Source of the DNA: an uncultured Clostridium sp.
GTDB taxonomy: Bacteria; Bacillota; Clostridia; TANB77; CAG-508
Length of the DNA stretch: 12,120 nt
Assembly: GCA_946497585.1 (NCBI GenBank)
Contig: CAMMLF010000045.1
Coordinates: forward strand, 1 to 12,120
Direction: 5' to 3'
Positions 1-6,398 of this stretch are shown here, one piece after another. Position numbers and translations under genes: made by a program. The notes beneath the pieces were generated by a model, which did no database searches, was not told where the DNA came from, and worked only from the letters and a program-made list of their open reading frames with translations. Each line of letters begins with the position of its first letter. Within the stretch, counting starts at the first letter, position 1.

Positions 1-393
1 TGGGTCTGGAGTTGATGGAGCTGTAACATTGATTGTTACTGATTCTGAAACAGGTCTTGCTTCTTTTTCACTAAAGTCTGTCATATCTCCAGTTAGATTA
101 AATGTATATGTTCCAGCCGCAGTTGGTGTAAAAGATGCTGTTACAGAAACAGTTTCATTACCTGCCGAATTTGTGTTCCAAACCTCATGTCTATTAACAC
201 CATTTCCTGAAATTGTTACATCACATGCACCTGCTGTTATTGTTCCTGTTAGTGTTACTGTTGTACCTACTGACACATTAGTTGAACTTGCACTAAAACT
301 AACAGTAGCTGCTTTCACACTCTTAACATTAAAGCAAGAGTATGTAATCATAATTATTAATGCACACCATATATATTTTTTTATCCTTTTCAT
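1..393 (-). CDS. Secreted Ig-like surface protein, N-terminal part (3' end outside window)
   Basis: This reading frame starts at 393 and runs off the window edge, giving 131 residues with no stop. The first ~29 residues form a Sec signal peptide: MKRIKK, a hydrophobic stretch, then VKA-A. Residues ~30-125 are Thr/Val/Ser-rich with beta-strand alternation (VSVGTTVTLTGTI; GTYTFNLTGDM), which suggests one Ig-like beta-sandwich. The last residues, TAPSTPDP, look like the start of a linker. An AGGAG ribosome site lies 6 nt before the ATG. The upstream dockerin-glucosaminidase stops only 13 bp away, so the two genes should be co-transcribed. Size, order and domain start match the protein at 6461-7831, so the missing part probably carries a linker, cadherin-like domains and a membrane anchor; that is inference. 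A divergent cohesin role is possible, but no cohesin signature can be read with confidence. Confidence 0.85.
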   Translation of the reverse strand, partial: MKRIKKYIWCALIIMITYSCFNVKSVKAATVSFSASSTNVSVGTTVTLTGTITAGACDVTISGNGVNRHEVWNTNSAGNETVSVTASFTPTAAGTYTFNLTGDMTDFSEKEARPVSESVTINVTAPSTPDP

Positions 394-406
394 TTATTTC
401 TCCTTC

Positions 407-2536
407 TTATTCATTTATACTAATATTAGTAACACCCAATAAATATTTCTTTACTTCTAATAAATCTGCAGAATTTATATTATTATCTTTTGTCAAATCT
501 GATGCGGTAAAATAAGCACTATTTTGTTCTAATTTAATTACCTCTAATAAATGTTTCTTTATTTCCAACAAATCTGCTGAATTTACATATCCATCTCCAC
601 TGCAGTCTCCCATTTTTACTACTGTATATTGAACGTCATTTATCCAAACTTTGTCACCTGTTTTAGATACTTTATTTTCCAAATAGCTTCCATCTGCTCT
701 TTCCATATACAAATCTGAATTTGCTTCATGTTTTATATCATCTATATCAGCATTTGGAGTAACTAATATTTCTTTCTCTTCATTTTTTATTTCTACTTCT
801 ACCTTAGAAGTATATGCTGATGGAGTATTTCCATTACTATCTCTTAGATAATTTCTTGCCACATATCCTTTTGCACCATCAGGTGTTATTACATAATCCC
901 AATAGTAGCCATCTACCATTGTTTCGACTCCGTTTTCAGTATATGAACCTGTTCTAGTTACTTGTGTTCCATCTGATAATAATCTTATTTTATTTTCGTC
1001 TCCTGTTCCTGCTGAGCTTCTTAAGAATAATCCACCATCTGCTCTTATAGTGAATAACTGACTACTATCTTGGTCACTTAAATATTTTCTCTCGACAAAT
1101 CCTTGTCTACCATCAGCTAAAATTATTCTATCCCAAGTTGTTCCACCGAATGTGTATCTTCCTGTGTTATCAATTCTTGTAACGGCTTGACCATAAGATA
1201 ATGTTGTAAGTAATGTTTGAGCTGTTCCTGGTCCAACATACATTGGTACGCTATCTGCATTTATTGACTTAGCTTCATAGCAGTTTGTCACATCATCTAT
1301 TTCTTCTAAGTATGAAGAATCAAATCTTACATATCCCCATTGTCCATCTGTAAGAACTACTTTGTGCCATCCATTTGTTAGTCTTTCAACTGATAATAGT
1401 ACTACGCTAGAATCAGGAATAATATATACTGGAGCACTACTTGTATTTGGCTCAGTTCTTAATGTTACATCTGAATGTCCTTCTTTCACTCTAATATTTT
1501 TAGGATATACTTCACCTACACCATCAGGCGATTGAGAAACTGATGCTGGCATGTTATTAAATACTGGTATAATAAAGTTTAAGTTTTGGTCAAGTAGTCC
1601 AGCTTCTTGCATACATGAATACATTCTACTTGCTTCATTTTTTGGTGCTTCTATATTTTGCATATATTGTCTTGAATATGTACCACCATAAGGTTCAACA
1701 TCAAATTTATTTAAGTATTGTGTATTTTGACCTGCATTTATATAATTATTTAATGTACTAATTCCACCTTTAATACTTGCGCTAATGCTTGTCCAACCAT
1801 TTGCTTTTGCAGTTGCCAAAGCATTGTTCCATATTTCAGTTGAAGAATTTCCACTAGCTCCAATGTTAAATAAGTTATAATATGTAACACCATCTGATTC
1901 CATTCTCCATGTTGAGCCTCCACCAGCTCCTTGTTCTTGTATTACTCTTGCCACTACATAGTATGGATTTACATTGGTATCTCTACAAGCTCCGTTGATT
2001 TCTGCTGCATAATCTGTATTATGCAAAAATGTATTTGCTAGAGCATTATATATTTGTTCATTTGATGATTCTATATAGTCTAATTGTAAGAATTGAAATA
2101 AGTTTGAATTGTCTGTAAGCCAATTTCTTGGGTCCATATAATATCTTATAGCCATTTCTGAAGCATGTTTCCATGAGCCATTATCATATGGTGTGTCACC
2201 ACAAGTTGAACAAAGCCATGCTCCTGATTTTCCTTGTATAAGATTTAGTGGTGAGCCCCAGTGTCCAGCTGTTTCTGCTGTAATTACTTGGTTCCAGTCT
2301 AAGCCTGTTTCCATTATTGTAAAAGTCCAATTTGGACGGCTTGTTTTTAAAGCGTCTATTCTTTCTTTAAATCCTGGATAAGCATTTGTATCTAAATTAC
2401 TTCCGTTATATGTATATCTGTTTGATGAGTATGCTGCATTTACCTCACCTGTGAACAAATTATAAATTATGTAAAATAATAGTGTAAATAGTAGAACTAT
2501 TGATATTACTTTACTTAATGTATTTTTTTGTTTCAT
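407..2536 (-). CDS. Secreted GH73-type endo-beta-N-acetylglucosaminidase with three SH3b domains and a C-terminal dockerin
   Basis: This is a predicted peptidoglycan hydrolase of 709 residues. A signal peptide spans ~1-34 (cut near VNA-A). The catalytic region (~60-320) contains ARVIQEQG, with Glu201 as the likely acid/base, and YYNLFNIGASG, both typical of the glucosaminidase (GH73/LytD-like) fold. A CSTC pair (Cys109/Cys112) lies upstream. Three bacterial SH3 repeats follow (~348-415, 422-490, 494-566), each ending in a G-Y/F-V motif and probably binding cell wall. The C-terminus (~635-709) is a type I dockerin with two calcium loops, GDCSGDGYVNSAD and SDLTKDNNINSAD. The longest ORF begins at 2557, but its first codons spell the ribosome site GGAGG, which sits 6 nt before the ATG at 2536. 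The predicted transcript start near 2564 also leaves no leader for 2557, so 2536 is chosen. It is a paralogue of 7849-10182 and heads the operon with the gene at 1-393. Confidence 0.9.
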   Translation of the reverse strand: MKQKNTLSKVISIVLLFTLLFYIIYNLFTGEVNAAYSSNRYTYNGSNLDTNAYPGFKERIDALKTSRPNWTFTIMETGLDWNQVITAETAGHWGSPLNLIQGKSGAWLCSTCGDTPYDNGSWKHASEMAIRYYMDPRNWLTDNSNLFQFLQLDYIESSNEQIYNALANTFLHNTDYAAEINGACRDTNVNPYYVVARVIQEQGAGGGSTWRMESDGVTYYNLFNIGASGNSSTEIWNNALATAKANGWTSISASIKGGISTLNNYINAGQNTQYLNKFDVEPYGGTYSRQYMQNIEAPKNEASRMYSCMQEAGLLDQNLNFIIPVFNNMPASVSQSPDGVGEVYPKNIRVKEGHSDVTLRTEPNTSSAPVYIIPDSSVVLLSVERLTNGWHKVVLTDGQWGYVRFDSSYLEEIDDVTNCYEAKSINADSVPMYVGPGTAQTLLTTLSYGQAVTRIDNTGRYTFGGTTWDRIILADGRQGFVERKYLSDQDSSQLFTIRADGGLFLRSSAGTGDENKIRLLSDGTQVTRTGSYTENGVETMVDGYYWDYVITPDGAKGYVARNYLRDSNGNTPSAYTSKVEVEIKNEEKEILVTPNADIDDIKHEANSDLYMERADGSYLENKVSKTGDKVWINDVQYTVVKMGDCSGDGYVNSADLLEIKKHLLEVIKLEQNSAYFTASDLTKDNNINSADLLEVKKYLLGVTNISINE

Positions 2537-2570
2537 TTTTTCCTCCGTTTTCGACATAATTTTCGATTAT

Positions 2571-2599
2571 ATTGTAACATTACAAATTTTATTAGTCAA
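2571..2599 (-). promoter_or_regulatory. SigA-type promoter of the dockerin-glucosaminidase operon
   Basis: On the minus strand TTGACT (2594-2599) and TACAAT (2571-2576) are separated by 17 bp, with TGT directly before the -10 (extended -10). The match to the vegetative consensus is 5/6 at each box. The predicted transcript start, near 2564, gives a leader of about 28 nt to the ATG at 2536. Confidence 0.8.
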
Positions 2600-2622
2600 C
2601 TGTTAATTTGTGCTATTTTACT

Positions 2623-2640
2623 AAAAAGGACCGTCCCCTT
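2623..2640. repeat. GGGACGG-type short repeat arm
   Basis: The stretch AAAAAGGACCGTCCCC resembles the arms of the inverted repeat at 6399-6456 (shared core GACCGTCCC). It sits just upstream of the promoter at 2571-2599 and touches the perfect hairpin at 2639-2681. It may be one arm of a decayed REP- or MITE-like element; no second GGGGACGG arm is present nearby. Confidence 0.4.
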
Positions 2641-2681
2641 TTATTGTATAGGAAAAACTTGATTTTTCCTATACAATAAAA
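2639..2681. repeat. Perfect 19-bp inverted repeat with 5-nt loop
   Basis: The arms 2639-2657 and 2663-2681 are exact reverse complements around the loop CTTGA. The stem is AT-rich (TTGTATAGG core) and lies directly beyond the T-tract of the amylase terminator. It lacks its own GC-rich terminator shape. It could be a MITE-like remnant, since a GGGACGG arm abuts it, or a backup transcription stop between the two genes. Confidence 0.7.
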
Positions 2682-2720
2682 AAACTACCCAAACTAGAAA
2701 TTTCTAATTTGGGTAGTTAA
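2676..2720 (-). terminator. Rho-independent terminator of the GH13 gene
   Basis: On the minus strand, 7 nt after the amylase stop codon, AACTACCCAAA...TAGAAA pairs with TTTCTA...TTTGGGTAGTT (2683-2700 with 2701-2718, one T/G wobble). A run of seven T follows (2684-2678). The AAATTT centre supplies the loop. Confidence 0.88.
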
Positions 2721-2724
2721 GACA

Positions 2725-4647
2725 TTATCGCCTCCTTAAAATCATACCTGTTTCGCCAAGAATTCTTGCATTTTGCTTTTGCTTGTTATTACTTGCAAAA
2801 ATAATCTCTGCATCGTAAAATTCTTGCGGAATGTTAATGTTTTGAGCAAACTTTGCTCTGCTTACCACAATAAGAAGATTTCCTCTTTCATAGCAAACTA
2901 CATCGTCATATCTTATAGGTTTATAATTGGAAGGGTCTTTAAGTATTTCACGGTTTTGTTCATACATTGAACCAATTCTCTTGTAATAGTGAAGCAAATC
3001 TTTGTCAATGCGATCCCATGGAAAGCATTTTCGATTGAATGGATCTTTGTATCCATAAAGACCTACTTCCGTGCCATAGTAGATACATGGATTTCCCAGA
3101 AGAGTATATTGCAAGATAATTAATAATTTGAGTAGCTTTTTAGCCCTCCTATAATCTTTTGGACTAAGCCTATCATTATTAAATTCATCCTGTCTAAACT
3201 TATCTGTCAGAAATCTTATTATACCATCAATAATTTTATGCCACGGACTGGGATATTTATCTATATCCCATCTCCTATCCAATCCATGCCTCATCCATTT
3301 GCCCATAATAATTGTAAGTGCTCTTACAATATCATGAGTATCAAGAGAATTGAGCATAGTGCAAACAGCTTCATATGGATAATTTTCAAGCAAATCTTTT
3401 ATTTGCGATGCAAAATAATTAGATTCACCGTCCATAAGCCACTTATACAAAGCATTTGTGTATAAGTAGTTAGTAGTACCATCGAAGCATCTTCCAAAGT
3501 AGCTGGTTTGTGCCCTATTCCAATATTCTGCAATAATGACATGCGCTTTATTTTCATTTGCCCTGTTTCTAATTCCTTCAAGAACGTCAGGCCAAAGTTC
3601 TTCGGCAACGTCTAAACGGAATCCGTCAACAAATGGCGCAAACTTAGCAATTATCCCATTTTCGCCATAAACGTAATTTCTATATCCTTGAGATGCCTGA
3701 TTAAATACTGGCATATCTGTAAATTCGCCATACCAATAACGATAGTTTCCATTTTTATCAATGTAAAACCAATCTCTGTAAGGTGAATTTGGATTAGAAA
3801 TTGCATCCTTAAAAATAGGATTATCGCTAGAGCAATGATTTAGTGCCATGTCTAGCACAATATGAATACCCATCTTATTGGCTTTTCTATGAAGTCTTGC
3901 CAAATCTTCAAAAGTTCCAACATCTGGGTCAATCATCATATGATTTGTTGCAGCATACCTGTCATACCTATACAAACTAAAGTTGATAGGAGAAATATAA
4001 AGCACACTAACGGAAAGGCTTTTGAAATATGAGAGTTTTTCTTCAATTCCTTTAAGATTTCCTCTAAAGAAATCGTTATTATGAAAAACTCCTTTTTCGT
4101 TTCGCATGAAGTTAGGCATCTCGCCCCATCTTCTATAGTTTCTACCTTTGATTCTGTGTTCTTTTTTGATTACTCCGTTTTGTTTTTGGTTTGCAGACGC
4201 GTAGTAAAACCTATCAACAAAAAGTTGATAATAAATTGCTCCTTTTGCAAATTCTGGCACTTTAAAGTTTTTCTGCACCACAAGAATTCGAAAGTAAGGA
4301 GCTTCTCCCATAGTAAAAATTGGCTTATTAGTTTCTCTACTGAGTTTAATGGCTTGATTGTGTCCATAATTATCAGTAAATGAAAAGAAATAATAATAGT
4401 TGCCAATTCTATCAAGAGAAACGGTTACCGTATAGCAATCGTATGCCAGATTTTCTCTTGTAGTTTGCTCTTTTGTCATCTCCTTTACCACAGAAGGATT
4501 TTCTCCTTCCATGTTAAACAGTACTTTCAAGTTGTTTACTTTAATGTCTTTTGGTATTGTAACAGTCAATTTGAATTCTGTGCCAACCTCAGCTTCGTTT
4601 ACCCGATGAGTATTGGTAAAAACTCTGATTTCATTGTTATTTATCAT
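2725..4647 (-). CDS. Cytoplasmic GH13 alpha-amylase family enzyme, neopullulanase/cyclomaltodextrinase-like
   Basis: This 640-residue enzyme is predicted to hydrolyse alpha-1,4 (possibly alpha-1,6) links in maltodextrins inside the cell, since no signal peptide or anchor is visible. Residues ~1-130 form a beta-rich N-terminal domain like those of cyclomaltodextrinases and neopullulanases. The barrel opens with AIYYQLFVDRF. All four GH13 signatures are intact: DMALNH (Asp266-His271), GFRLDVAEE (nucleophile Asp346), IIAEYW (acid/base Glu374) and LDTHD (His438-Asp439). The ORF could begin at 4683, but AAGGAGG lies 8 nt before the ATG at 4647, and the first 12 codons of the longer version would contain that site. 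It has its own promoter and terminator, so it is a single-gene unit. The exact specificity and GH13 subfamily cannot be read from sequence alone. It differs in theme from its surface-protein neighbours. Confidence 0.92.
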   Translation of the reverse strand: MINNNEIRVFTNTHRVNEAEVGTEFKLTVTIPKDIKVNNLKVLFNMEGENPSVVKEMTKEQTTRENLAYDCYTVTVSLDRIGNYYYFFSFTDNYGHNQAIKLSRETNKPIFTMGEAPYFRILVVQKNFKVPEFAKGAIYYQLFVDRFYYASANQKQNGVIKKEHRIKGRNYRRWGEMPNFMRNEKGVFHNNDFFRGNLKGIEEKLSYFKSLSVSVLYISPINFSLYRYDRYAATNHMMIDPDVGTFEDLARLHRKANKMGIHIVLDMALNHCSSDNPIFKDAISNPNSPYRDWFYIDKNGNYRYWYGEFTDMPVFNQASQGYRNYVYGENGIIAKFAPFVDGFRLDVAEELWPDVLEGIRNRANENKAHVIIAEYWNRAQTSYFGRCFDGTTNYLYTNALYKWLMDGESNYFASQIKDLLENYPYEAVCTMLNSLDTHDIVRALTIIMGKWMRHGLDRRWDIDKYPSPWHKIIDGIIRFLTDKFRQDEFNNDRLSPKDYRRAKKLLKLLIILQYTLLGNPCIYYGTEVGLYGYKDPFNRKCFPWDRIDKDLLHYYKRIGSMYEQNREILKDPSNYKPIRYDDVVCYERGNLLIVVSRAKFAQNINIPQEFYDAEIIFASNNKQKQNARILGETGMILRRR

Positions 4648-4699
4648 ATGTGATTCCTCCTTAGGTAAGGTTTTTGAATACAAAAAATTGCTTGACTAT

Positions 4700-4728
4700 A
4701 CTTTATACCGAATAAATAAAAATGTCAA
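4700..4728 (-). promoter_or_regulatory. Promoter of the GH13 gene
   Basis: On the minus strand a perfect TTGACA (4723-4728) lies 17 bp from TAAAGT (4700-4705), which matches the -10 consensus at 4/6. Transcription would start near 4693, about 45 nt before the ATG at 4647. Confidence 0.65.
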
Positions 4729-4738
4729 TGACATTTTT
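4718..4738. promoter_or_regulatory. 21-bp perfect palindrome over the -35 box, candidate operator
   Basis: The half-sites AAAAATGTCA and TGACATTTTT are exact reverse complements around a single central base. The palindrome covers the whole -35 hexamer of the GH13 promoter, so a bound dimer would block RNA polymerase. The core TGTCA-N-TGACA is not the usual CG-centred LacI/MalR maltose operator, so no regulator is assigned. Confidence 0.5.
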
Positions 4739-4817
4739 TGTTATTAAATTTTATAAACCTCTTTTAATATAACTTCCATATTTGAATTTAGTCTACCTCA
4801 CCTTATACTTTGTTCAC

Positions 4818-4911
4818 CCCGATACTTCTTACGAAGTATTTTCGGGTCGAACATTACCTACGTTATTTACATAACGTAGGTTTTATTTCTAGCTTTTTAC
4901 AAAGCTAGAAA
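4818..4911 (-). other. Three tandem stem-loops with identical GTAA loops, candidate DGR target-recognition hairpins
   Basis: Reading the coding (minus) strand, three hairpins follow one another. A: 4911-4886, an 11-bp perfect stem (arm TTTCTAGCTTT), which includes the stop codon. B: 4881-4856, an 11-bp perfect stem (arm ACCTACGTTAT). C: 4846-4818, a 7-bp stem (arm ATACTTC) extended by CCCG/CGGG across a 3-nt bulge. The stem sequences differ completely but all three loops are GTAA. No T-tract follows on the minus strand, so they are not ordinary terminators. In phage DGRs a short hairpin or cruciform with a 4-nt loop lies just downstream of the variable repeat; its stem sequence is free but its loop sequence matters. 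This array fits that rule. Confidence 0.75.
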
Positions 4912-5072
4912 GTCGTGGCTAAGCGAACATAGTTGCTGTTGTTCACATAGTCGTTGCGGATGCTGCCGTAGTTGAAGTTCGCGTAATAAGCGCTGCGCGC
5001 ATTGAACTGCGAAGAAGACCAGTAGATGTCGCTAAGCCCGTAATCGTCAAAATTGCTTGACGTAATGTTGTT
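4905..5072 (-). other. Candidate DGR variable repeat (VR) at the 3' end of the prepilin-like gene
   Basis: From about codon 280 (ATT ACG TCA) to the stop, codon use changes abruptly to GC-rich. Between Gln301 and Arg329, 19 of 29 codons end in C, six in T, four in G and none in A. Surrounding genes strongly prefer A/T endings and AGA for Arg, whereas CGC is used here. The stretch is full of AAC plus codons reachable from AAC by changing A only (TTC, TAC, CGC, AGC, GGC, ATC, GAC), as expected after adenine mutagenesis. The likely variable residues lie within 302-327; the invariant flanks would be YWSSSQ upstream and VRLATTF downstream. The 5' boundary is uncertain because no template repeat is in the window to align. 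Confidence 0.72.
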
Positions 5073-5909
5073 TGGTTCTAAAACCTCTCCTCCAAATGCT
5101 GCCCATTCACTCTTAGATGGTACAAACCATCCATCTGCTACTTCATCTCCGATTAATCCCCACATATCATTTGTGCCTTGTTCTACAGTTGTTCCATTTA
5201 TTTCTTCATTTGCATAGCATTCCATCATTCTTCTTGTATTTACCAATCCTGTTGGCTCTGCTCCTGCTACTGCAAAATCATTTGTTGATCTACTTATGCT
5301 ATATGTTGAATCTAAATGGCCAGAAGCATTTGCCCACCATGTATGCGTATTTGAGTCTATATCTTCCAATGCCATTACATAAAATCTATCTCTCCCGTTA
5401 CTCCCATCTATTGGTGCTATTAATTGTCCTGTTAAATTTCCAAATTTTTCTTCTGTATACTCTTCTTCAACCACATAATATTGCTTTAATCCTGTTTCTA
5501 CTGGTATTGTATAATTTCCCGTTTCATTTGTCCATTGTCCGTCGCCTCTATTTCCAACTGATAAATCTGCAAATATTATTCCGTCTGCTGTTCCATCTCC
5601 TTCAAAATCTGCATAATATACTACATCTTCTTCCAAATCTTCTATTGGTTCTGGTGGTTTTGGTACTGAATTTTCAATCCAATTTTCTAGCTCTCCCATT
5701 GCCAACTGCTCATTAGTTTCTGCATTTCGCCATGTATTTGCTGCAGTTTGAGCTCTACTGAAGATTCCATTTTGGCCAATTGTTAGATTAAGTGCTATTC
5801 CTGCTAATATCAAAAGGACTATGATTGTAACGACTAACGCTATTAAAGTAATACCTTTTACTTGTTTTTTCAATTTTCTAATATTCAAACTTGTCTTTTC
5901 GTTTTTCAT
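4905..5909 (-). CDS. Prepilin-like secreted protein with C-type-lectin-like C-terminus, candidate DGR target
   Basis: This 334-residue protein starts with a class III (type IV prepilin) leader. A basic segment ends in KKQVKG, then comes ITLIALVVTIIVLLILAGIAL; cleavage after Gly19 by a prepilin peptidase is expected. Ala replaces the usual Glu at mature position 5, a common variant in Clostridia. A helix (~38-65) follows, then a Pro linker (PKPPEP), a possible calcium loop (DFEGDGTADG) and a C-terminal module with WGLIGDEVADGWFVPSKSEW and YWSSS. This resembles the C-type-lectin/FISUMP-like folds used as binding scaffolds. The final ~55 codons form the proposed variable repeat. The ATG at 5909 has AAGGGG about 9 nt upstream and overlaps the stop of the 27-codon ORF (ATGA). 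The likely role is a pseudopilin-type surface display protein with diversified ligand binding. An undiversified FISUMP-type pilin is the main alternative. Confidence 0.88.
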   Translation of the reverse strand: MKNEKTSLNIRKLKKQVKGITLIALVVTIIVLLILAGIALNLTIGQNGIFSRAQTAANTWRNAETNEQLAMGELENWIENSVPKPPEPIEDLEEDVVYYADFEGDGTADGIIFADLSVGNRGDGQWTNETGNYTIPVETGLKQYYVVEEEYTEEKFGNLTGQLIAPIDGSNGRDRFYVMALEDIDSNTHTWWANASGHLDSTYSISRSTNDFAVAGAEPTGLVNTRRMMECYANEEINGTTVEQGTNDMWGLIGDEVADGWFVPSKSEWAAFGGEVLEPNNITSSNFDDYGLSDIYWSSSQFNARSAYYANFNYGSIRNDYVNNSNYVRLATTF

Positions 5910-5989
5910 AGTATTTTTCCCCTTTCTTTTGAAATTTTGTTTGATGCAACATTTTTTACTGCTACTTCATTTTCTTCTTGGTTGTACAT
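5906..5989 (-). CDS. 27-residue ORF translationally coupled to the prepilin-like gene
   Basis: The ATG at 5989 has a strong GGAAGGAG ribosome site 7 nt upstream. The product is 27 residues long and hydrophilic (begins MYNQEENEVAVKN, ends ERGKIL). Its TGA overlaps the ATG of the next gene in an ATGA arrangement, and the next gene's AAGGGG site lies inside this ORF. It is the first start codon with a good site after the predicted promoter. No family is recognised. It could be a leader peptide that couples translation, or a small partner of the pilin-like protein. Confidence 0.5.
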   Translation of the reverse strand: MYNQEENEVAVKNVASNKISKERGKIL

Positions 5990-6040
5990 TTTATTTCTCC
6001 TTCCTTTGTGAATATTATTACCAACTTTTTTTCTTTTTAT

Positions 6041-6069
6041 GTTATACCATAAAAGATTTTATTTTGCAA
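6041..6069 (-). promoter_or_regulatory. Promoter of the small ORF/prepilin-like operon
   Basis: On the minus strand TTGCAA (6064-6069) and TATAAC (6041-6046) are 17 bp apart, with TGG before the -10 (extended -10). The matches are 4/6 and 5/6. The predicted start near 6034 leaves a leader of about 45 nt before the ATG at 5989. It lies just after the terminator at 6091-6142, so this operon has its own promoter. Confidence 0.6.
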
Positions 6070-6090
6070 TCGTTTGTGATTGCTTTTTAC

Positions 6091-6142
6091 AAATAAAAAA
6101 CTATGCTAATTAGACATTTTAAATACGCCTAAAAAGCATAGC
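6091..6142 (-). terminator. Rho-independent terminator upstream of the prepilin-like operon
   Basis: On the minus strand CTATGCT (6141-6135) pairs with AGCATAG (6107-6101). After a symmetric 2-nt internal loop, TTAGGCGT pairs with ATGTCTAA (two G-T wobbles). A run of six T follows (6100-6095). It would end transcripts from 6461-7831 or from the orphan promoter at 6319-6347. Confidence 0.75.
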
Positions 6143-6185
6143 TTTACCTCTATGTTTACATATTTCTATTTGGTTAAATCTTACA

Positions 6186-6202
6186 ATATATATATATATA
6201 TA
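6186..6202. repeat. Alternating AT tract
   Basis: This is a 17-nt uninterrupted AT dinucleotide run in the intergenic region. It may vary in length by slippage, but it lies outside any called gene or promoter box. Confidence 0.8.
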
Positions 6203-6318
6203 CAGCCCCAATGGTTTTAGCGATTTTCATATGTTTTATTTTCCCTTTTCTTATGAATTTTATTATTGTTTTTTTCAACTCGTTTCTTTGTTCATTTAAC
6301 TTTGTAATTTACATTTTC

Positions 6319-6347
6319 ATTTTACACTTGCACCTATTTTCAGTCAA
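6319..6347 (-). promoter_or_regulatory. Orphan SigA-type promoter
   Basis: On the minus strand TTGACT (6342-6347) and TAAAAT (6319-6324) are exactly 17 bp apart, each matching consensus at 5/6. The next downstream element is the terminator at 6091-6142 and no good ORF lies between them. It could drive a ~220-nt non-coding transcript, or read through into the prepilin-like operon. Confidence 0.5.
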
Positions 6348-6398
6348 GCAATTTTATATTACATTTTTGTTACAATTTTTTCGTAAAATATTAAATTC

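Noticed and set aside
1..393. Calling the Ig-like domain a cohesin
   Set aside because: The domain is only ~95 residues, shorter than classical cohesins (~140), and no cohesin signature was recognised; kept as a hypothesis only.
29..442. 137-codon plus-strand ORF
   Set aside because: Antisense to the partial Ig-like gene, which has a signal peptide and a proper ribosome site.
2639..2681. Perfect hairpin as part of a CRISPR or integron attachment site
   Set aside because: Single copy, no spacers, no integrase or Cas gene; it is just an isolated inverted repeat.
4818..4911. Hairpins as ordinary terminators
   Set aside because: No T-run follows on the minus strand. The TTTTATTTCT after the middle hairpin is on the plus strand, where no gene precedes it.
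4905..5072. 3' end of the prepilin-like gene as a simple FISUMP-type tail or recent horizontal insertion
   Set aside because: YWSSS...VR tails occur in undiversified FISUMP proteins, so this stays as the alternative. The lack of A-ending codons plus the tandem GTAA hairpins favours a DGR variable repeat.
5117..5716. 199-codon plus-strand ORF rich in Leu
   Set aside because: Antisense shadow of the prepilin-like gene; no ribosome site, biased Leu/His/Pro composition and no recognisable domain.
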